From Pedobacter changchengzhani (GTDB lineage Bacteria; Bacteroidota; Bacteroidia; Sphingobacteriales; Sphingobacteriaceae), in the NCBI RefSeq assembly GCF_004354365.1, contig NZ_SJCY01000003.1, positions 124,001 through 188,000 of the forward strand: DNA of 64,000 bases, written 5' to 3'. Every line of letters begins with the position of its first letter. Position 1 is the first letter of the stretch. The position numbers were made by a program, and so were the translations under genes. Positions 1 to 9,334 of this stretch are shown piece by piece. The notes beneath the pieces were generated by a model. The model was not told the origin of the DNA. It did not search any database and worked only from the letters and a program-made list of their open reading frames with translations.

Positions 1-1
1 A

Positions 2-928
2 CAGTCGGCAAATTTCGTTACAGTAGCGCTGGGTATTTCTATGTCGGTAGTTAAACTTGTAGAATTTTATGTCTGCTATTTATTTGTTTATCCAAATTTT
101 TTAAAAAAAGGGAAAGTGCCACAGCTTATTTTGGGCGTGTTATTTAGTGTGGCTATTTTCATCGCATTGCGATATATTATTGAAGAAGTGCTTTACCTAA
201 AATGGTTTGGTTTCCACAATTATTCTGAAGGAACAACGGCTTGGTTTTACATTGTCGATAACATTTATTACGGTACATCTTATATTGTAATAGCAGCTGC
301 CGTTTATGGTGTGCAACAAAGCTTCGAGATTGAGCGAGACAACAGAAAACTGAAGGACGAAGTAATCAAGGCAGAATTATCCTTCTTAAAATCTCAAATT
401 AACCCGCACTTTTTATACAATACGCTTAACTACGTTTATTCTTTGGCCATTCCCGTATCGGATAAGTTGGCGAATGCTGTACTTCGATTATCAGATTTAA
501 TGCGATATACTTTAAATGAGCATGTGGATGGAAAAGTGAGTTTGGATAAAGAAGTGGATTATTTAAAGAGTTATATTGAGCTTTTTAAAATGCGTTTTGA
601 ACCAAATTTTTATGTCGATTTTACAACAGATGGCGTGGCCGATCAAAAAATCGCAGCTTTGGTGTTAATTCCTTTCGTAGAAAATGCTTTTAAGCATGGT
701 GTGGTTAGTTTTGAGGCACAGCCGATTAGAATAAAACTGAAGGTTGTTGGTAAACGACTAACGTTTGAAGTGAGCAACAAAATAAGCCATGCACAAAAAG
801 ACATTTCTAGCGGCGTGGGTTTGGTAAATATTAACCGCAGATTGGATTTAATTTATCCTGATAAACATGAATTACTAATTTCGAACAATGGAAATACCTA
901 CAAAACTACCTTAGTTTTGAATTTGTAA
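2..928 (+). CDS. LytS/YehU-type sensor histidine kinase, 5' end outside window
   Basis: Membrane-bound histidine kinase of the His_kinase (LytS/YehU) family; it should pass phosphate to the LytTR regulator 45 nt downstream. The frame is open back to base 2, so the ATG at 41 is probably not the real start and the N-terminal membrane part is cut by the window edge. Counting from the Met at 41, hydrophobic segments lie near residues 25-50 and 65-95. The phospho-acceptor motif QINPHFLYNTLN has its His at 123, and the N-box FVENAFKHG is near 212-220. The signal sensed cannot be told from the sequence. Confidence 0.9.
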   Translation, partial: QSANFVTVALGISMSVVKLVEFYVCYLFVYPNFLKKGKVPQLILGVLFSVAIFIALRYIIEEVLYLKWFGFHNYSEGTTAWFYIVDNIYYGTSYIVIAAAVYGVQQSFEIERDNRKLKDEVIKAELSFLKSQINPHFLYNTLNYVYSLAIPVSDKLANAVLRLSDLMRYTLNEHVDGKVSLDKEVDYLKSYIELFKMRFEPNFYVDFTTDGVADQKIAALVLIPFVENAFKHGVVSFEAQPIRIKLKVVGKRLTFEVSNKISHAQKDISSGVGLVNINRRLDLIYPDKHELLISNNGNTYKTTLVLNL

Positions 929-973
929 ATGAAATAAAAGATTTTTTTAAACCTTAACCTTGAATAACAAAAT

Positions 974-1708
974 ATGATCCGTTGCCTTGCTGTTGATGAC
1001 GAAGCGTATGCATCCGATGTAGTTGCTGCCTTTATTAAAAAAACGCCTTTTTTAGAGTTGATCGGCACTACAACAAGTCCATTTGAAGCCTTAAATTTAG
1101 TGCAGGCTGGAGCAGTTGACCTGGTTTTTTTGGATATTCAAATGCCCGAGTTAACAGGTATTCAATTTTTAAAAATATGTGGCGATAAATGCAAAGTGAT
1201 TTTAACTACTGCATATTCTGAGTTTGCTTTAGCCGGTTTCGATCTCGACGTGGTGGATTATCTTTTGAAACCTATTTCGTACGAACGTTTTTATAAAGCC
1301 GCTTCAAAAGCGAAGCAGATTTTGCAACCAGTGTTGTCTCTACAAAATGAAAAACCAGTACAAGCAATTGTTCAGCAAGAAAATGATTTCATGTTTATTA
1401 AAGGCGATACTAAAAACAAGTTTCTTAAAGTAAATTACAACGATATTTTATACATTGAGGGGCTAAAAAATTATGTTTCGGTATATACCGAAACGCAACG
1501 GCTTATCACTTACCAACCTTTGCGAGAGCTTGAAGTTGAACTGCCAAAGCCTCCATTTTACCGCGTACATAAATCATATATCGTTTCTTTAGAAAAAATA
1601 AAGATGATTGATGGGAATACGCTTTTCATCAACGATCAATCCATCCCGGTAGGAGAAACTTATAAAGAAGAATTTTTTAAAATGATTAGAGAAGGGAAAA
1701 AAGGTTAA
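974..1708 (+). CDS. LytTR family response regulator
   Basis: Two-component response regulator, 244 aa. The receiver domain (about 1-120) has the acidic pair D8/D9, the phospho-acceptor D54 in VFLDIQMP and the conserved K99 in LLKP. The LytTR DNA-binding domain (about 135-240) contains FLKVNYNDILYIEGLKNYV and YRVHKSYIVSLEKI. It follows the kinase gene closely and probably shares its transcript. LytTR proteins bind direct repeats upstream of their targets; no target site could be assigned here. Confidence 0.93.
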   Translation: MIRCLAVDDEAYASDVVAAFIKKTPFLELIGTTTSPFEALNLVQAGAVDLVFLDIQMPELTGIQFLKICGDKCKVILTTAYSEFALAGFDLDVVDYLLKPISYERFYKAASKAKQILQPVLSLQNEKPVQAIVQQENDFMFIKGDTKNKFLKVNYNDILYIEGLKNYVSVYTETQRLITYQPLRELEVELPKPPFYRVHKSYIVSLEKIKMIDGNTLFINDQSIPVGETYKEEFFKMIREGKKG

Positions 1709-1835
1709 TGCTAAAGCTAGACTTTCATTTAAAATATTTCTTGGTTAGTATTATTGCGTGTGTGTATAATTTTCGGTAATTAATTCGTTCGGATTTTTTA
1801 TGTTTGCGAAACAAAGATTAAACACATTATAAGTT

Positions 1836-2300
1836 ATGCAAGAATCTAATTCATTAAATCAAGTAGCAGAATTTCACAGCACTTTTCAGCACCCAATTCA
1901 GCCAAATCCTATAATTCCGGCGAAACAACGTGCAAATTTACGCGTTTCTTTATTGGCAGAAGAGTTGAAAGAATTACAAGAAGCGATTGATAATGATGAT
2001 TTAATTGAAGTTGCAGATGCACTTTGCGATTTGCAATATGTGCTTGCGGGCGCTATTTTGGAGTTTGGTATGGGCCAAAAGTTTAAAGGTTTATTTGATG
2101 AAGTGCATCGCTCTAACATGAGTAAAGCATGTAAAACAGTAGCAGAAGCTGAAAAGACTATTCAGTTTTATTTAGCTAAAGACGGAACTGAAGCTTACTA
2201 TAAAGAAATAGATGGTTTGTTTTTGGTATTCCGCAAAGCGGATGATAAAACCCTAAAATCGATAAATTATTCACCTGCCGATATTAAAGCGTTTTTATAA
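1836..2300 (+). CDS. MazG-like / PRA-PH-like nucleotide pyrophosphohydrolase
   Basis: Small all-alpha NTP pyrophosphohydrolase-type protein, 154 aa. The metal-binding signature of the superfamily is visible: AEELKELQEAI near residues 41-51, then EVADALCDLQYV near 58-69, giving the ExxE plus ExxxD acidic pattern that holds magnesium. The family hydrolyses nucleotide triphosphates or phosphoribosyl-ATP-like substrates to the monophosphate and pyrophosphate. The substrate here is unknown. It is not next to his genes, so a house-cleaning role is more likely than histidine synthesis. Confidence 0.78.
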   Translation: MQESNSLNQVAEFHSTFQHPIQPNPIIPAKQRANLRVSLLAEELKELQEAIDNDDLIEVADALCDLQYVLAGAILEFGMGQKFKGLFDEVHRSNMSKACKTVAEAEKTIQFYLAKDGTEAYYKEIDGLFLVFRKADDKTLKSINYSPADIKAFL

Positions 2301-2310
2301 AATATTAAGT

Positions 2311-2537
2311 GAGGCTGTCTCAAAATTAATTTTGAAATTTTGTAGGCAGAATTATATTTTGCAAGGCCGTTATTCCCGTGAAAACGGGAATCGTAATGCG
2401 ACAGAAATGCTGCGAAATTAGTTCTTACAAAAATATTAAGATGCCCTTCCGATAGCTATCGGAACAAGATGTGTATGACGACAGCGACAAATTTAATTCT
2501 TTTACAATTTCTTAACTTATTGTTTTTAGACAGCTTC
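2311..2537. mobile_element. MITE-like element with imperfect terminal inverted repeats
   Basis: This element fills most of the 362-nt gap before the helicase gene. The left end reads GAGGCTGTCTCAAAA. The right end, read inward on the other strand, is GAAGCTGTCTAAAAA, so the termini are 15-nt imperfect inverted repeats. It has no ORF and no clear target-site duplication. Inside are a hairpin repeat (2368-2404) and a perfect 18-nt palindrome TTCCGATAGCTATCGGAA at 2447-2464. It could be a non-autonomous element mobilised by an IS elsewhere, or a decayed IS remnant. Confidence 0.5.
2368..2404. repeat. REP-like hairpin repeat, copy 1
   Basis: Pattern CGTTATTCCCG, a short loop, CGGGAATCGTAATGCGA. 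The same frame occurs at 6125-6162 with a different loop, and inverted at 6181-6208. The hairpin stem is ATTCCCGT/ACGGGAAT. Confidence 0.55.
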
Positions 2538-2662
2538 ATGTGTAATATATTTCTTTGCTTAAGTCAGCTTTATTTACATCAAACGATGTGGATAAAATTG
2601 ATTTTTTAGCAACTGCTATTCCACCATTAAATTCTTACTTTTATTGCCTTAATTGGGTTTAA

Positions 2663-5600
2663 ATGAGAGACGAAAAAGCGCATAGTCACACTGAGCATGA
2701 AAACCCTTATGATTACGTTTTTAAAGATTTTAATCTCTCTCAATTATCTAATTTAGTAATTCTAAAACACCTAAACGCCCAAGTTGATACTGGCGTTAAA
2801 AGCTTTTATGATTTAATTCCTGAGCAAATAGAAATTGATTTTGGTGCGTTTAGTCTGCCAAATTCATCCATCCACTTTCCTATTGTTCAGGTACAGCAAA
2901 GCGATAATAAGGTAAAGCTTTCCTGCAGATGCAACGAGCCGAAAAACCGACTTTGCACGCACCAAGCACAGTTATTATATAATATTTTAAAACGGCCTGC
3001 GCTCCGTATTTTCTTCGATATTAATTTAAGGAAAACCGAATTTAGAAAGGTAGCCATTGCTTATGGTTTAGAAAACGAACCAAAAATTGAGGATCTTTTT
3101 AAGGTTGATTACCAAAATGATAACGTTGAAATTAAGCCGAAAATGGAGTTTTTACAGGCGTTTAATGTAGAGGCAAAACAAAATTTAGCGCGCTTATTAT
3201 TACCAACAAAAGGGCGAAAATTAGTAGAATCGGTAAAAGCAACTACCGAGAAACAGTTTATTGTATTTGCACAACACCGTTATTACGGCAATTTAACAAT
3301 CGATTTATTCGAAGCTGAAACCACTAAAACTGGTAAAGTTAAAAACCCATTTACAGCCATTAATGCTGCCGAAGTTTTATTTAAAACCGAAGGAGAGGAT
3401 GTGCTTAAATTTTATGGTGGATTTACAACTTTTAAACAAAATTATGATAACGATGATAACGACGTAGAATTAGCGGCCTTAAAAGCCATCGTTAAAAATC
3501 CATTGGGTTTACGCTTTTATCAACACAACGCTAAGCTTTCGCCGGGTATTCAGTCATCTTCTATTATTTCTATCTCGGTGCATATTTTGGAGGTAGATTT
3601 AAGACTTTCGGTTAACCAACGAGATGATTTTTATGAAATTACAGGTCGGTTAATTATTGATGAAAAATCTTACGATTTAGATAATTTGGTATTGTGTTAC
3701 CAATATTTTATTCAACTCAAAAACGATTTTTATTTAATTGCTCGGATGGATTTATTGAGCGTGATCGGTTTTTTTAAAAAACAAAGTAACCGTTTAATTC
3801 TTCATAAATCAAAATATCCTGAATTTCAGAAATCAATTTTAATTCAGCTAGAAGGTAATATTAAGGTTGATTATACATACTTAAAACCTGCAACCAATCT
3901 TCAAATTGAAGAGAAAGGTTTCGATTTGGAGAATGAAAAATTGATTTACTTATCCGAATCGGAAGATTTTATTTTGATTACGCCAGTAATGCGTTATGGA
4001 AGTATCGAAATTCCGGTTTTATCCAAAAGGCAAATTCAATCTCAAGATAAATATGGGAATGTTTTTACCGTAAATAGAGATGACAATGAAGAATTGCAAT
4101 TTATTTCGAACATCTTAAAACAGCATCCGTTCTTTTACGAACAAGAAACCAATGATTCATTTTACCTGCATAGAAAGCGGTTTTTAGAAGAGGCTTGGTT
4201 TTTAGAAACTTTTGATGTTTGGAGAAAAAAAGACATTCATATTTTAGGGTTCAATCAATTAAAAAACAATAAGTTAAACGAATTTAAACCCGAAATTAAT
4301 ATCGAGGTGTTAAGCGGAACGGATTGGTTTGAAACAAAAGTTAAAGTGAAATTTGGTAAACAAAATGTCTCCCTTAAACATTTACATAAATCCATTAGGA
4401 ATAAGAGTAAATTTATTACACTTGATGATGGTAAGCAAGGTATTTTGCCCGAACATTGGTTGCAAAAATTTACAACTTATTTTAATGCTGGCGAAATTGT
4501 GGATGATAAAATCTTAACCCATAAAATAAAATATGCATCGATAAATAATTTGTACGAAGATGCATTATTAGATGGAGAGGTAAAAAATGAAATAAAGCTT
4601 TTTAAAGAAAAGTTTGATGGTTTGGATCAAATTCACGCTGTTGCGGTTCCTAAAACTTTAAACGCAACTTTGCGCCCTTACCAAAAAGATGGTTTAAATT
4701 GGCTCAATTTTTTAGATGATTTTAATTTTGGTGGTTGTTTGGCCGATGATATGGGTTTGGGGAAAACCATTCAGGTTTTGGCATTTATTCTATCTCAACG
4801 AGAAAAAGTAAAGCATAATACCAATCTTATTGTGGTTCCGGCTTCGTTAATTTTTAATTGGAAAGCTGAAGTACAAAAATTTGCGCCATCTATAAAAGTT
4901 AAAACCATTTATGGCAACGATAGAACGAAAACTACCGATGTATTTGATGGTTATGAAATTGTGTTAACCTCGTATGGTACATTACTTTCCGACATTCGAT
5001 ATTTAAAAGATTATCGTTTTAATTATATCTTTTTGGATGAATCGCAGCATATCAAAAATCCCGAATCACAGCGGTATAAAACTGTCCGGATGCTTCAGTC
5101 GCGTAATAAAATCGCACTAACTGGTACGCCAATAGAAAACAACACGTTCGATTTGTATGGTCAGCTTTCGTTTGCCTGCCCCGGTTTGTTTGGTACTAAA
5201 CAGCAATTTGCCGATGTTTATTCTACACCGATTGATCAGTTCAAAGATAATCGCAGGGCGGAAGAATTACAGCGAAAGATTAAACCTTTTATTTTACGGC
5301 GCACAAAAGAGGAGGTGGCGAAAGAATTACCTGATAAAACTGAAATTGTGTTGTACTGCGAAATGGGTGCGGAGCAGAGAGATGTTTATGAAGCCAATAA
5401 AAAGGAAATTCAAGACTATATTTTAGGTAAAACTGAAGATGAATTGCCTAAAAGTGCCATGCATGTTTTAAAAAGTATTACCCGTTTAAGGCAAATTTGC
5501 AACGGTGCGGCATTGTTGGCCGATGGCAAATCTTATCTTCAGGCATCGTCAAAAATTGATGCTTTATTGGAGCAGATAGAAAGTAAATCGAAAAATCATA

Positions 5601-6049
5601 AAATTTTGGTATTTTCTCAATTCGTTTCGATGCTGGATTTGATTAAAAAACAGCTCGAAATTCGTGGGATTAAATATGAATATTTAACAGGTAAAACCAA
5701 AAAAAGGGGAGAAGTGGTGCAGTCTTTTCAAACCAATGCTGCTATTCCTGTTTTCTTAATTAGTTTAAAAGCCGGCGGAATTGGATTAAATTTAACAGAA
5801 GCGGATTACGTGTACTTAGTCGATCCATGGTGGAATCCAGCAGTCGAAAATCAGGCGATTGATCGGGCTTATCGTATTGGTCAGCATAAAAATGTAATGG
5901 CGGTGCGGTTAATTTGCCCGGATACGATTGAAGAAAAGATTATGAAATTGCAGGCGACGAAAAAAGATTTAGTAAATAATTTAATCCAATCTGATGGTGG
6001 AATATTTAAGAATTTAACGAAGAAAGAATTGCTTGGGTTATTGAGTTAA
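2663..6049 (+). CDS. SWIM zinc finger plus SNF2-family helicase/ATPase
   Basis: Large Swi2/Snf2-type DNA translocase, 1128 aa. The N-terminal SWIM-like zinc motif (CxC...CxH) uses C88, C90, C98 and H100. A long variable region follows to about 640. The ATPase core comprises Walker A in DDMGLGKT (near 693-700), the DESQ box near 791, SALTGTP-type motif III near 820, and the C-terminal helicase lobe with LKAGGIGLNLTEADYV, DPWWNPAVENQA and DRAYRIGQ (about 1035-1075). These are the standard SNF2 motifs and none is missing. Such bacterial proteins remodel protein-DNA or polymerase-DNA complexes; the exact role is unknown. No partner gene is adjacent. Confidence 0.93.
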   Translation: MRDEKAHSHTEHENPYDYVFKDFNLSQLSNLVILKHLNAQVDTGVKSFYDLIPEQIEIDFGAFSLPNSSIHFPIVQVQQSDNKVKLSCRCNEPKNRLCTHQAQLLYNILKRPALRIFFDINLRKTEFRKVAIAYGLENEPKIEDLFKVDYQNDNVEIKPKMEFLQAFNVEAKQNLARLLLPTKGRKLVESVKATTEKQFIVFAQHRYYGNLTIDLFEAETTKTGKVKNPFTAINAAEVLFKTEGEDVLKFYGGFTTFKQNYDNDDNDVELAALKAIVKNPLGLRFYQHNAKLSPGIQSSSIISISVHILEVDLRLSVNQRDDFYEITGRLIIDEKSYDLDNLVLCYQYFIQLKNDFYLIARMDLLSVIGFFKKQSNRLILHKSKYPEFQKSILIQLEGNIKVDYTYLKPATNLQIEEKGFDLENEKLIYLSESEDFILITPVMRYGSIEIPVLSKRQIQSQDKYGNVFTVNRDDNEELQFISNILKQHPFFYEQETNDSFYLHRKRFLEEAWFLETFDVWRKKDIHILGFNQLKNNKLNEFKPEINIEVLSGTDWFETKVKVKFGKQNVSLKHLHKSIRNKSKFITLDDGKQGILPEHWLQKFTTYFNAGEIVDDKILTHKIKYASINNLYEDALLDGEVKNEIKLFKEKFDGLDQIHAVAVPKTLNATLRPYQKDGLNWLNFLDDFNFGGCLADDMGLGKTIQVLAFILSQREKVKHNTNLIVVPASLIFNWKAEVQKFAPSIKVKTIYGNDRTKTTDVFDGYEIVLTSYGTLLSDIRYLKDYRFNYIFLDESQHIKNPESQRYKTVRMLQSRNKIALTGTPIENNTFDLYGQLSFACPGLFGTKQQFADVYSTPIDQFKDNRRAEELQRKIKPFILRRTKEEVAKELPDKTEIVLYCEMGAEQRDVYEANKKEIQDYILGKTEDELPKSAMHVLKSITRLRQICNGAALLADGKSYLQASSKIDALLEQIESKSKNHKILVFSQFVSMLDLIKKQLEIRGIKYEYLTGKTKKRGEVVQSFQTNAAIPVFLISLKAGGIGLNLTEADYVYLVDPWWNPAVENQAIDRAYRIGQHKNVMAVRLICPDTIEEKIMKLQATKKDLVNNLIQSDGGIFKNLTKKELLGLLS

Positions 6050-6124
6050 AACCATCTCCTTCATTGCGAAGCACGAATCGTTTTATTGAAAATCATGCTT
6101 AATTGGTATTACACTTAGGCTTAT

Positions 6125-6208
6125 CGTCCTTCCCGCGTAGGCGGGAATCCTAATGCGAAAGAAAAACCTATTTATTGCTTTAAGATTCCCGCCTACGCGG
6201 GAATGACG
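6125..6208. repeat. REP-like hairpin repeats, copies 2 and 3 in inverted orientation
   Basis: Copy 2 at 6125-6162 (CGTCCTTCCCG, loop, CGGGAATCCTAATGCGA) matches the copy in the MITE-like element. Copy 3 at 6181-6208 is inverted and ends in GGGAATGACG. Both have the stem TTCCCGCGTAGGCGGGAA, so the pair can also fold on itself like a BIME. They occupy the gap 6050-6492, which holds no gene. Confidence 0.6.
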
Positions 6209-6380
6209 CAAGTAACAGAACTTTTCCACACGTATAAGCTAGATGGATCCCTAATTTAGAGCCAATTAAACGTTTTAAATCAGGTATTTAATTATCGAAT
6301 TGAGGTTATGAGAGTCTTAGTTTTGCTCGTATCCGAAAGCTATCTTATGGCAAAGTTGAATTTTAGGCTTTACACTTTCC

Positions 6381-6484
6381 AGCAGATTTTCGCAGATAAG
6401 GATCGCAGATTTAAGGGGATGAAATGTATGCGAATTTTTTAAGATCCGCGCTAATCTGCTTTTTTTTCATTTTAAATCTGCGGG
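6381..6484. repeat. Degenerate CGCAGAT repeat cluster
   Basis: Several copies of a GCAGATT-type word (6382, 6391, 6404) are followed by the inverted forms AATCTGC at 6452 and 6476, so the stretch could form a loose hairpin. It is non-coding and lies just 3' of the SDR gene that ends at 6493. Confidence 0.4.
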
Positions 6485-6492
6485 CAATTTTT

Positions 6493-7296
6493 TTATAACT
6501 CAACCTCAAATTCGTACCCTAAATACTTCGGCACATTAATGCTTTCCACAATTTTCCATGCTGTTTTCTCACTAATAAAACTCGGCTCAATTAAGTCAGC
6601 ATCTTTTGCTGCGGTAGTATAAAAATCTTGCTTCGTAGGATGATTTGGATTGCATGCATTATAAATAAAACCAAATGCTTGCTTTTCTAAAATTGCGCAA
6701 GCTATACCCACAGCATCCGTTTGGTGAATCAAATTAACTGGCGTTAACCCGTTTGGAATATCTTTTTTCCCTGCAAAAAACCTGCCTGGATTACGTTCTG
6801 GTCCAATTAATCCCGCAAAGCGGATAATGGTAAAATTTTCGGGATTTAAATTTTTAAATAAATGCTCCGCTTCTAAAACCAATTTGCCAGAATCAGTTTC
6901 TGGATGCGTACCGCTATATTCAGTAACAGCTTTATTTTCATCACCATAAACGCTTGTAGAGCTTATTAAAATAATATTCTTGGTTTTGCCTTTAGCCAAA
7001 TCCAATATCATTTTAATTTTATTCGGATAATCTTTAAGTTCAGGTGAACTGCGTTTTGGTGGAATACAAATGAATAATACATCTGCATCAAAGAAAGAAT
7101 CCTCACAAACTACTTCGTCTGCAGTAAAATTGATTAAGTAGGGCTGTATTTTACTTTCGTTAAGCGCCGGTAATTTATCTGACGTAGTTGTAGAACCTTT
7201 TACCGTATAATGTAAGCCGATAAGTCTTTTTGCTAACGCAAATCCAAACCACCCACAACCTAAAATTGATATTGTTTCTTTATTGAAATTTTCCAT
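6493..7296 (-). CDS. NAD(P)-dependent SDR-family epimerase/reductase (YeeZ-like)
   Basis: Short extended-SDR protein, 267 aa. The N-terminal Rossmann signature ILGCGWFGFALAKRL (residues 11-25) has the GxGxxG spacing, and an SSTSVYG motif (near 112) matches the catalytic Ser-Tyr region of epimerases. It resembles the YeeZ group, whose substrates are poorly known, so no specific reaction is claimed. Its start codon is the ATG of the last unit of an octamer array that separates it from tdk. It probably lies in one minus-strand transcript with tdk. Confidence 0.8.
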   Translation of the reverse strand: MENFNKETISILGCGWFGFALAKRLIGLHYTVKGSTTTSDKLPALNESKIQPYLINFTADEVVCEDSFFDADVLFICIPPKRSSPELKDYPNKIKMILDLAKGKTKNIILISSTSVYGDENKAVTEYSGTHPETDSGKLVLEAEHLFKNLNPENFTIIRFAGLIGPERNPGRFFAGKKDIPNGLTPVNLIHQTDAVGIACAILEKQAFGFIYNACNPNHPTKQDFYTTAAKDADLIEPSFISEKTAWKIVESINVPKYLGYEFEVEL

Positions 7297-7374
7297 CTAA
7301 GCAACTAACCATCTAACCATCTAACCAACCAAACAACTAACCAACTAATCCCCTAAAAACTAACCAACCAACCC
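7294..7374 (-). repeat. Octamer array between tdk and the SDR gene
   Basis: On the minus strand the 81 nt consist of 8-nt units such as TTGGTTAG, ATGGTTAG and TTGCTTAG. The array includes the last codons and TAG stop of tdk, and its final ATGG is the start of the next gene. No inverted half is present. Confidence 0.7.
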
Positions 7375-7944
7375 AACGTGGTAACAAGCCCTACACCTGG
7401 GTTCGTAGCTTTCCTTTTCGCCAATTAATACTTTGGCATCGTTTTTAACTGTTCTATAGCTGTAAAGTGCAGGGTTTCCACAGCAAACGCAAACAGCATT
7501 AACTTTGGTTACGTGTTCGGCGATGGCCATTAAAGCTGGCATCGGGCCAAATGGTTTTCCGCTAAAATCCATATCTAAACCTGCCACAATTACCCGAATC
7601 CCTTTTACCGCTAATTTGTTGCAAACATCAGGTAATTCATCATCAAAAAATTGCGCTTCATCTATCCCAACTACCTGTGTATTTGCACCTAACAATAAAA
7701 TTGCTGATGCACTTTCAACCGGAGTTGATGAAATGGAATTCAAATCGTGAGATACCACGGCGCTTTCGTGATACCGATTGTCGGTACGAGGTTTAAAAAT
7801 TTCTACATTTAGCTTGGCAATTTGGGCACGCTTTAATCGTCGAATTAATTCTTCGGTTTTACCAGAAAACATGGAGCCACAAACCACTTCAATACTCCCA
7901 GAAAACTCGCCTCTTCTCCTAAAATTTTGCTCGCTAAATAACAT
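7360..7944 (-). CDS. tdk: Thymidine kinase
   Basis: Type II thymidine kinase of pyrimidine salvage (thymidine + ATP to dTMP), 194 aa from the chosen start. The P-loop [12 protein letters not shown] is near residues 23-34 and the DEAQFFDD motif is in the middle. Four C-terminal cysteines (CVCC and CRAC) hold the structural zinc. An ATG 17 codons upstream (7995) is open, but homologous proteins begin near [10 protein letters not shown], so I use the Met at 7944. Its last codons lie inside the octamer array downstream. Confidence 0.93.
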   Translation of the reverse strand: MLFSEQNFRRRGEFSGSIEVVCGSMFSGKTEELIRRLKRAQIAKLNVEIFKPRTDNRYHESAVVSHDLNSISSTPVESASAILLLGANTQVVGIDEAQFFDDELPDVCNKLAVKGIRVIVAGLDMDFSGKPFGPMPALMAIAEHVTKVNAVCVCCGNPALYSYRTVKNDAKVLIGEKESYEPRCRACYHVGLVG

Positions 7945-8066
7945 GCTCGATTTTTTATTTCTGAATGTCTGTTCTATAATTTTTAAACTGAACAAATATG
8001 AGAATTAAGTGTTATTTTTGGATACATAGTTACCAACATAAAACACCAAAAAATTCGTTAACATCT

Positions 8067-9218
8067 ATGATGAAGCAACAAGATATTTTTAAAAAGGTAG
8101 GCAACATTTTAACTGAGCTAAACGAACAGTATCAATATTTAGCGCAAAACCCACAACAATTAAATGATTTAGAAGTAGAGCTTTTTTTAGCAAATGCACA
8201 TTTTCTTACCGATCACGTAGAAATAGTGAAAAAATTAAACGCGCTCCATCCAGAGGTTAAAAATGATTTTTCAAATATTGTTATTGAACCTACTGAAGAA
8301 AAATTGCTTATTGAGGAATTAGAACCTACAGTTGAATTTGAGCTTGATGAACCCGCTGATTTAGAGGAGATTGCCCAAGCTGAAGAAGCGGAGCAACGTG
8401 TAGATATTGTGCATGAACAAGAGGTTGTTGACGAAGAAAAAATTCATGTTGAAACTGCAGAAAAAGTTTTGGAATATGATTTTTTTAAACCCGATAATGA
8501 CGAGAATACTTTTACTTTTGATTTAGGGAAAAGCTTAAATACTGAGGTTGACAAATTTGATTATGAAGAGAAACCTGTTGAGGAAATCTTCGATCGCCAA
8601 TTTACGAACGAGGAAGAAGATATTTTGGCAAAGAAAAAAAATGCTTTAAATCAAACTACAGCTATTGAAGCAATTACCGAAAAACCTGAACCGTTTATTG
8701 AAGATGAAATTGGTCCGGAGCCTTTTTTAATCCATACCGAAGAGCCTGAGGTTTTGGCTAAAGAAGAAAAAATAGTCCACGAGCCGGTAGTGGTGGCTAG
8801 CCACAATCCAAAATACGATGATGATATAATTTCTCCACCTGTTCGAGAAGAAGTGCCCATATTTATTCCAAATGCTGTACCCGTTAAACCAGTTGTAGAA
8901 AGCCATACTGCATCAGTATCGCCAAGTTTTAATGATTTACTTGCCAGAAGTAATGCTCAACCAAGTGATGTAAAGCCAACAATTGGTGATTTAAAACAAG
9001 GCATTAATTTAAACGAAAAGCTTTTGTTTATTAAGGATTTATTTGGAGGCTATAATTTAGCGTATTCAGAGGCGATTGATTTAATTAACAAAATGACAGA
9101 TTTTGAAACTGCCGATAATTTTTTGCAATCTAATTATGCTGTAAAAAATAACTGGGCAAATAAGCAGGCCACTGTAGACCAGTTTTATGAACTGTTAAAT
9201 AGGAGATTTAGGAATTAG
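8067..9218 (+). CDS. Acidic protein of unknown function
   Basis: No family recognised. From the chosen start the protein is about 383 aa. A short helical N-terminus (MMKQQDIFKKVGNILTEL) is followed by a long, very Glu/Asp-rich, Pro- and Val-containing middle that looks disordered (about 80-290). A compact C-terminal part follows (about 310-383; LNEKLLFIKDLFGGYNLAYS onward) with helical, conserved-looking character. An upstream ATG at 7998 is open, but its 23 extra residues look like non-coding leader; 8067 or 8070 is preferred. It has no signal peptide or membrane segment. It is divergent from tdk. Confidence 0.75.
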   Translation: MMKQQDIFKKVGNILTELNEQYQYLAQNPQQLNDLEVELFLANAHFLTDHVEIVKKLNALHPEVKNDFSNIVIEPTEEKLLIEELEPTVEFELDEPADLEEIAQAEEAEQRVDIVHEQEVVDEEKIHVETAEKVLEYDFFKPDNDENTFTFDLGKSLNTEVDKFDYEEKPVEEIFDRQFTNEEEDILAKKKNALNQTTAIEAITEKPEPFIEDEIGPEPFLIHTEEPEVLAKEEKIVHEPVVVASHNPKYDDDIISPPVREEVPIFIPNAVPVKPVVESHTASVSPSFNDLLARSNAQPSDVKPTIGDLKQGINLNEKLLFIKDLFGGYNLAYSEAIDLINKMTDFETADNFLQSNYAVKNNWANKQATVDQFYELLNRRFRN

Positions 9219-9240
9219 TTATGAGATATGAGTTATGAGT
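9216..9240 (+). repeat. Heptad array directly after a stop codon
   Basis: Units TTATGAG, ATATGAG, TTATGAG begin at the stop codon of the acidic protein gene. The same word occurs in inverse orientation in the minisatellite at 9335-9704, which trails the convergent gene rodA. Confidence 0.6.
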
Positions 9241-9334
9241 TTGCAGGTGTGTTAGCACAGTGGCAAACTTTTTCTAATCGCTATTAGCTTGTTTTTAGAT
9301 AAATACCCATCGCTCATCGTTAGATAAACTACTA

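Noticed and set aside
2311-2537. Target-site duplication of the MITE-like element
   Set aside because: The flanking bases do not form a convincing direct repeat.
5157-5426. Frame inside the SNF2 helicase
   Set aside because: It lies wholly within the helicase core in another frame.
7945-7995. N-terminal extension of thymidine kinase
   Set aside because: The 17 extra residues precede the conserved family start and would overlap the leader of the divergent gene.
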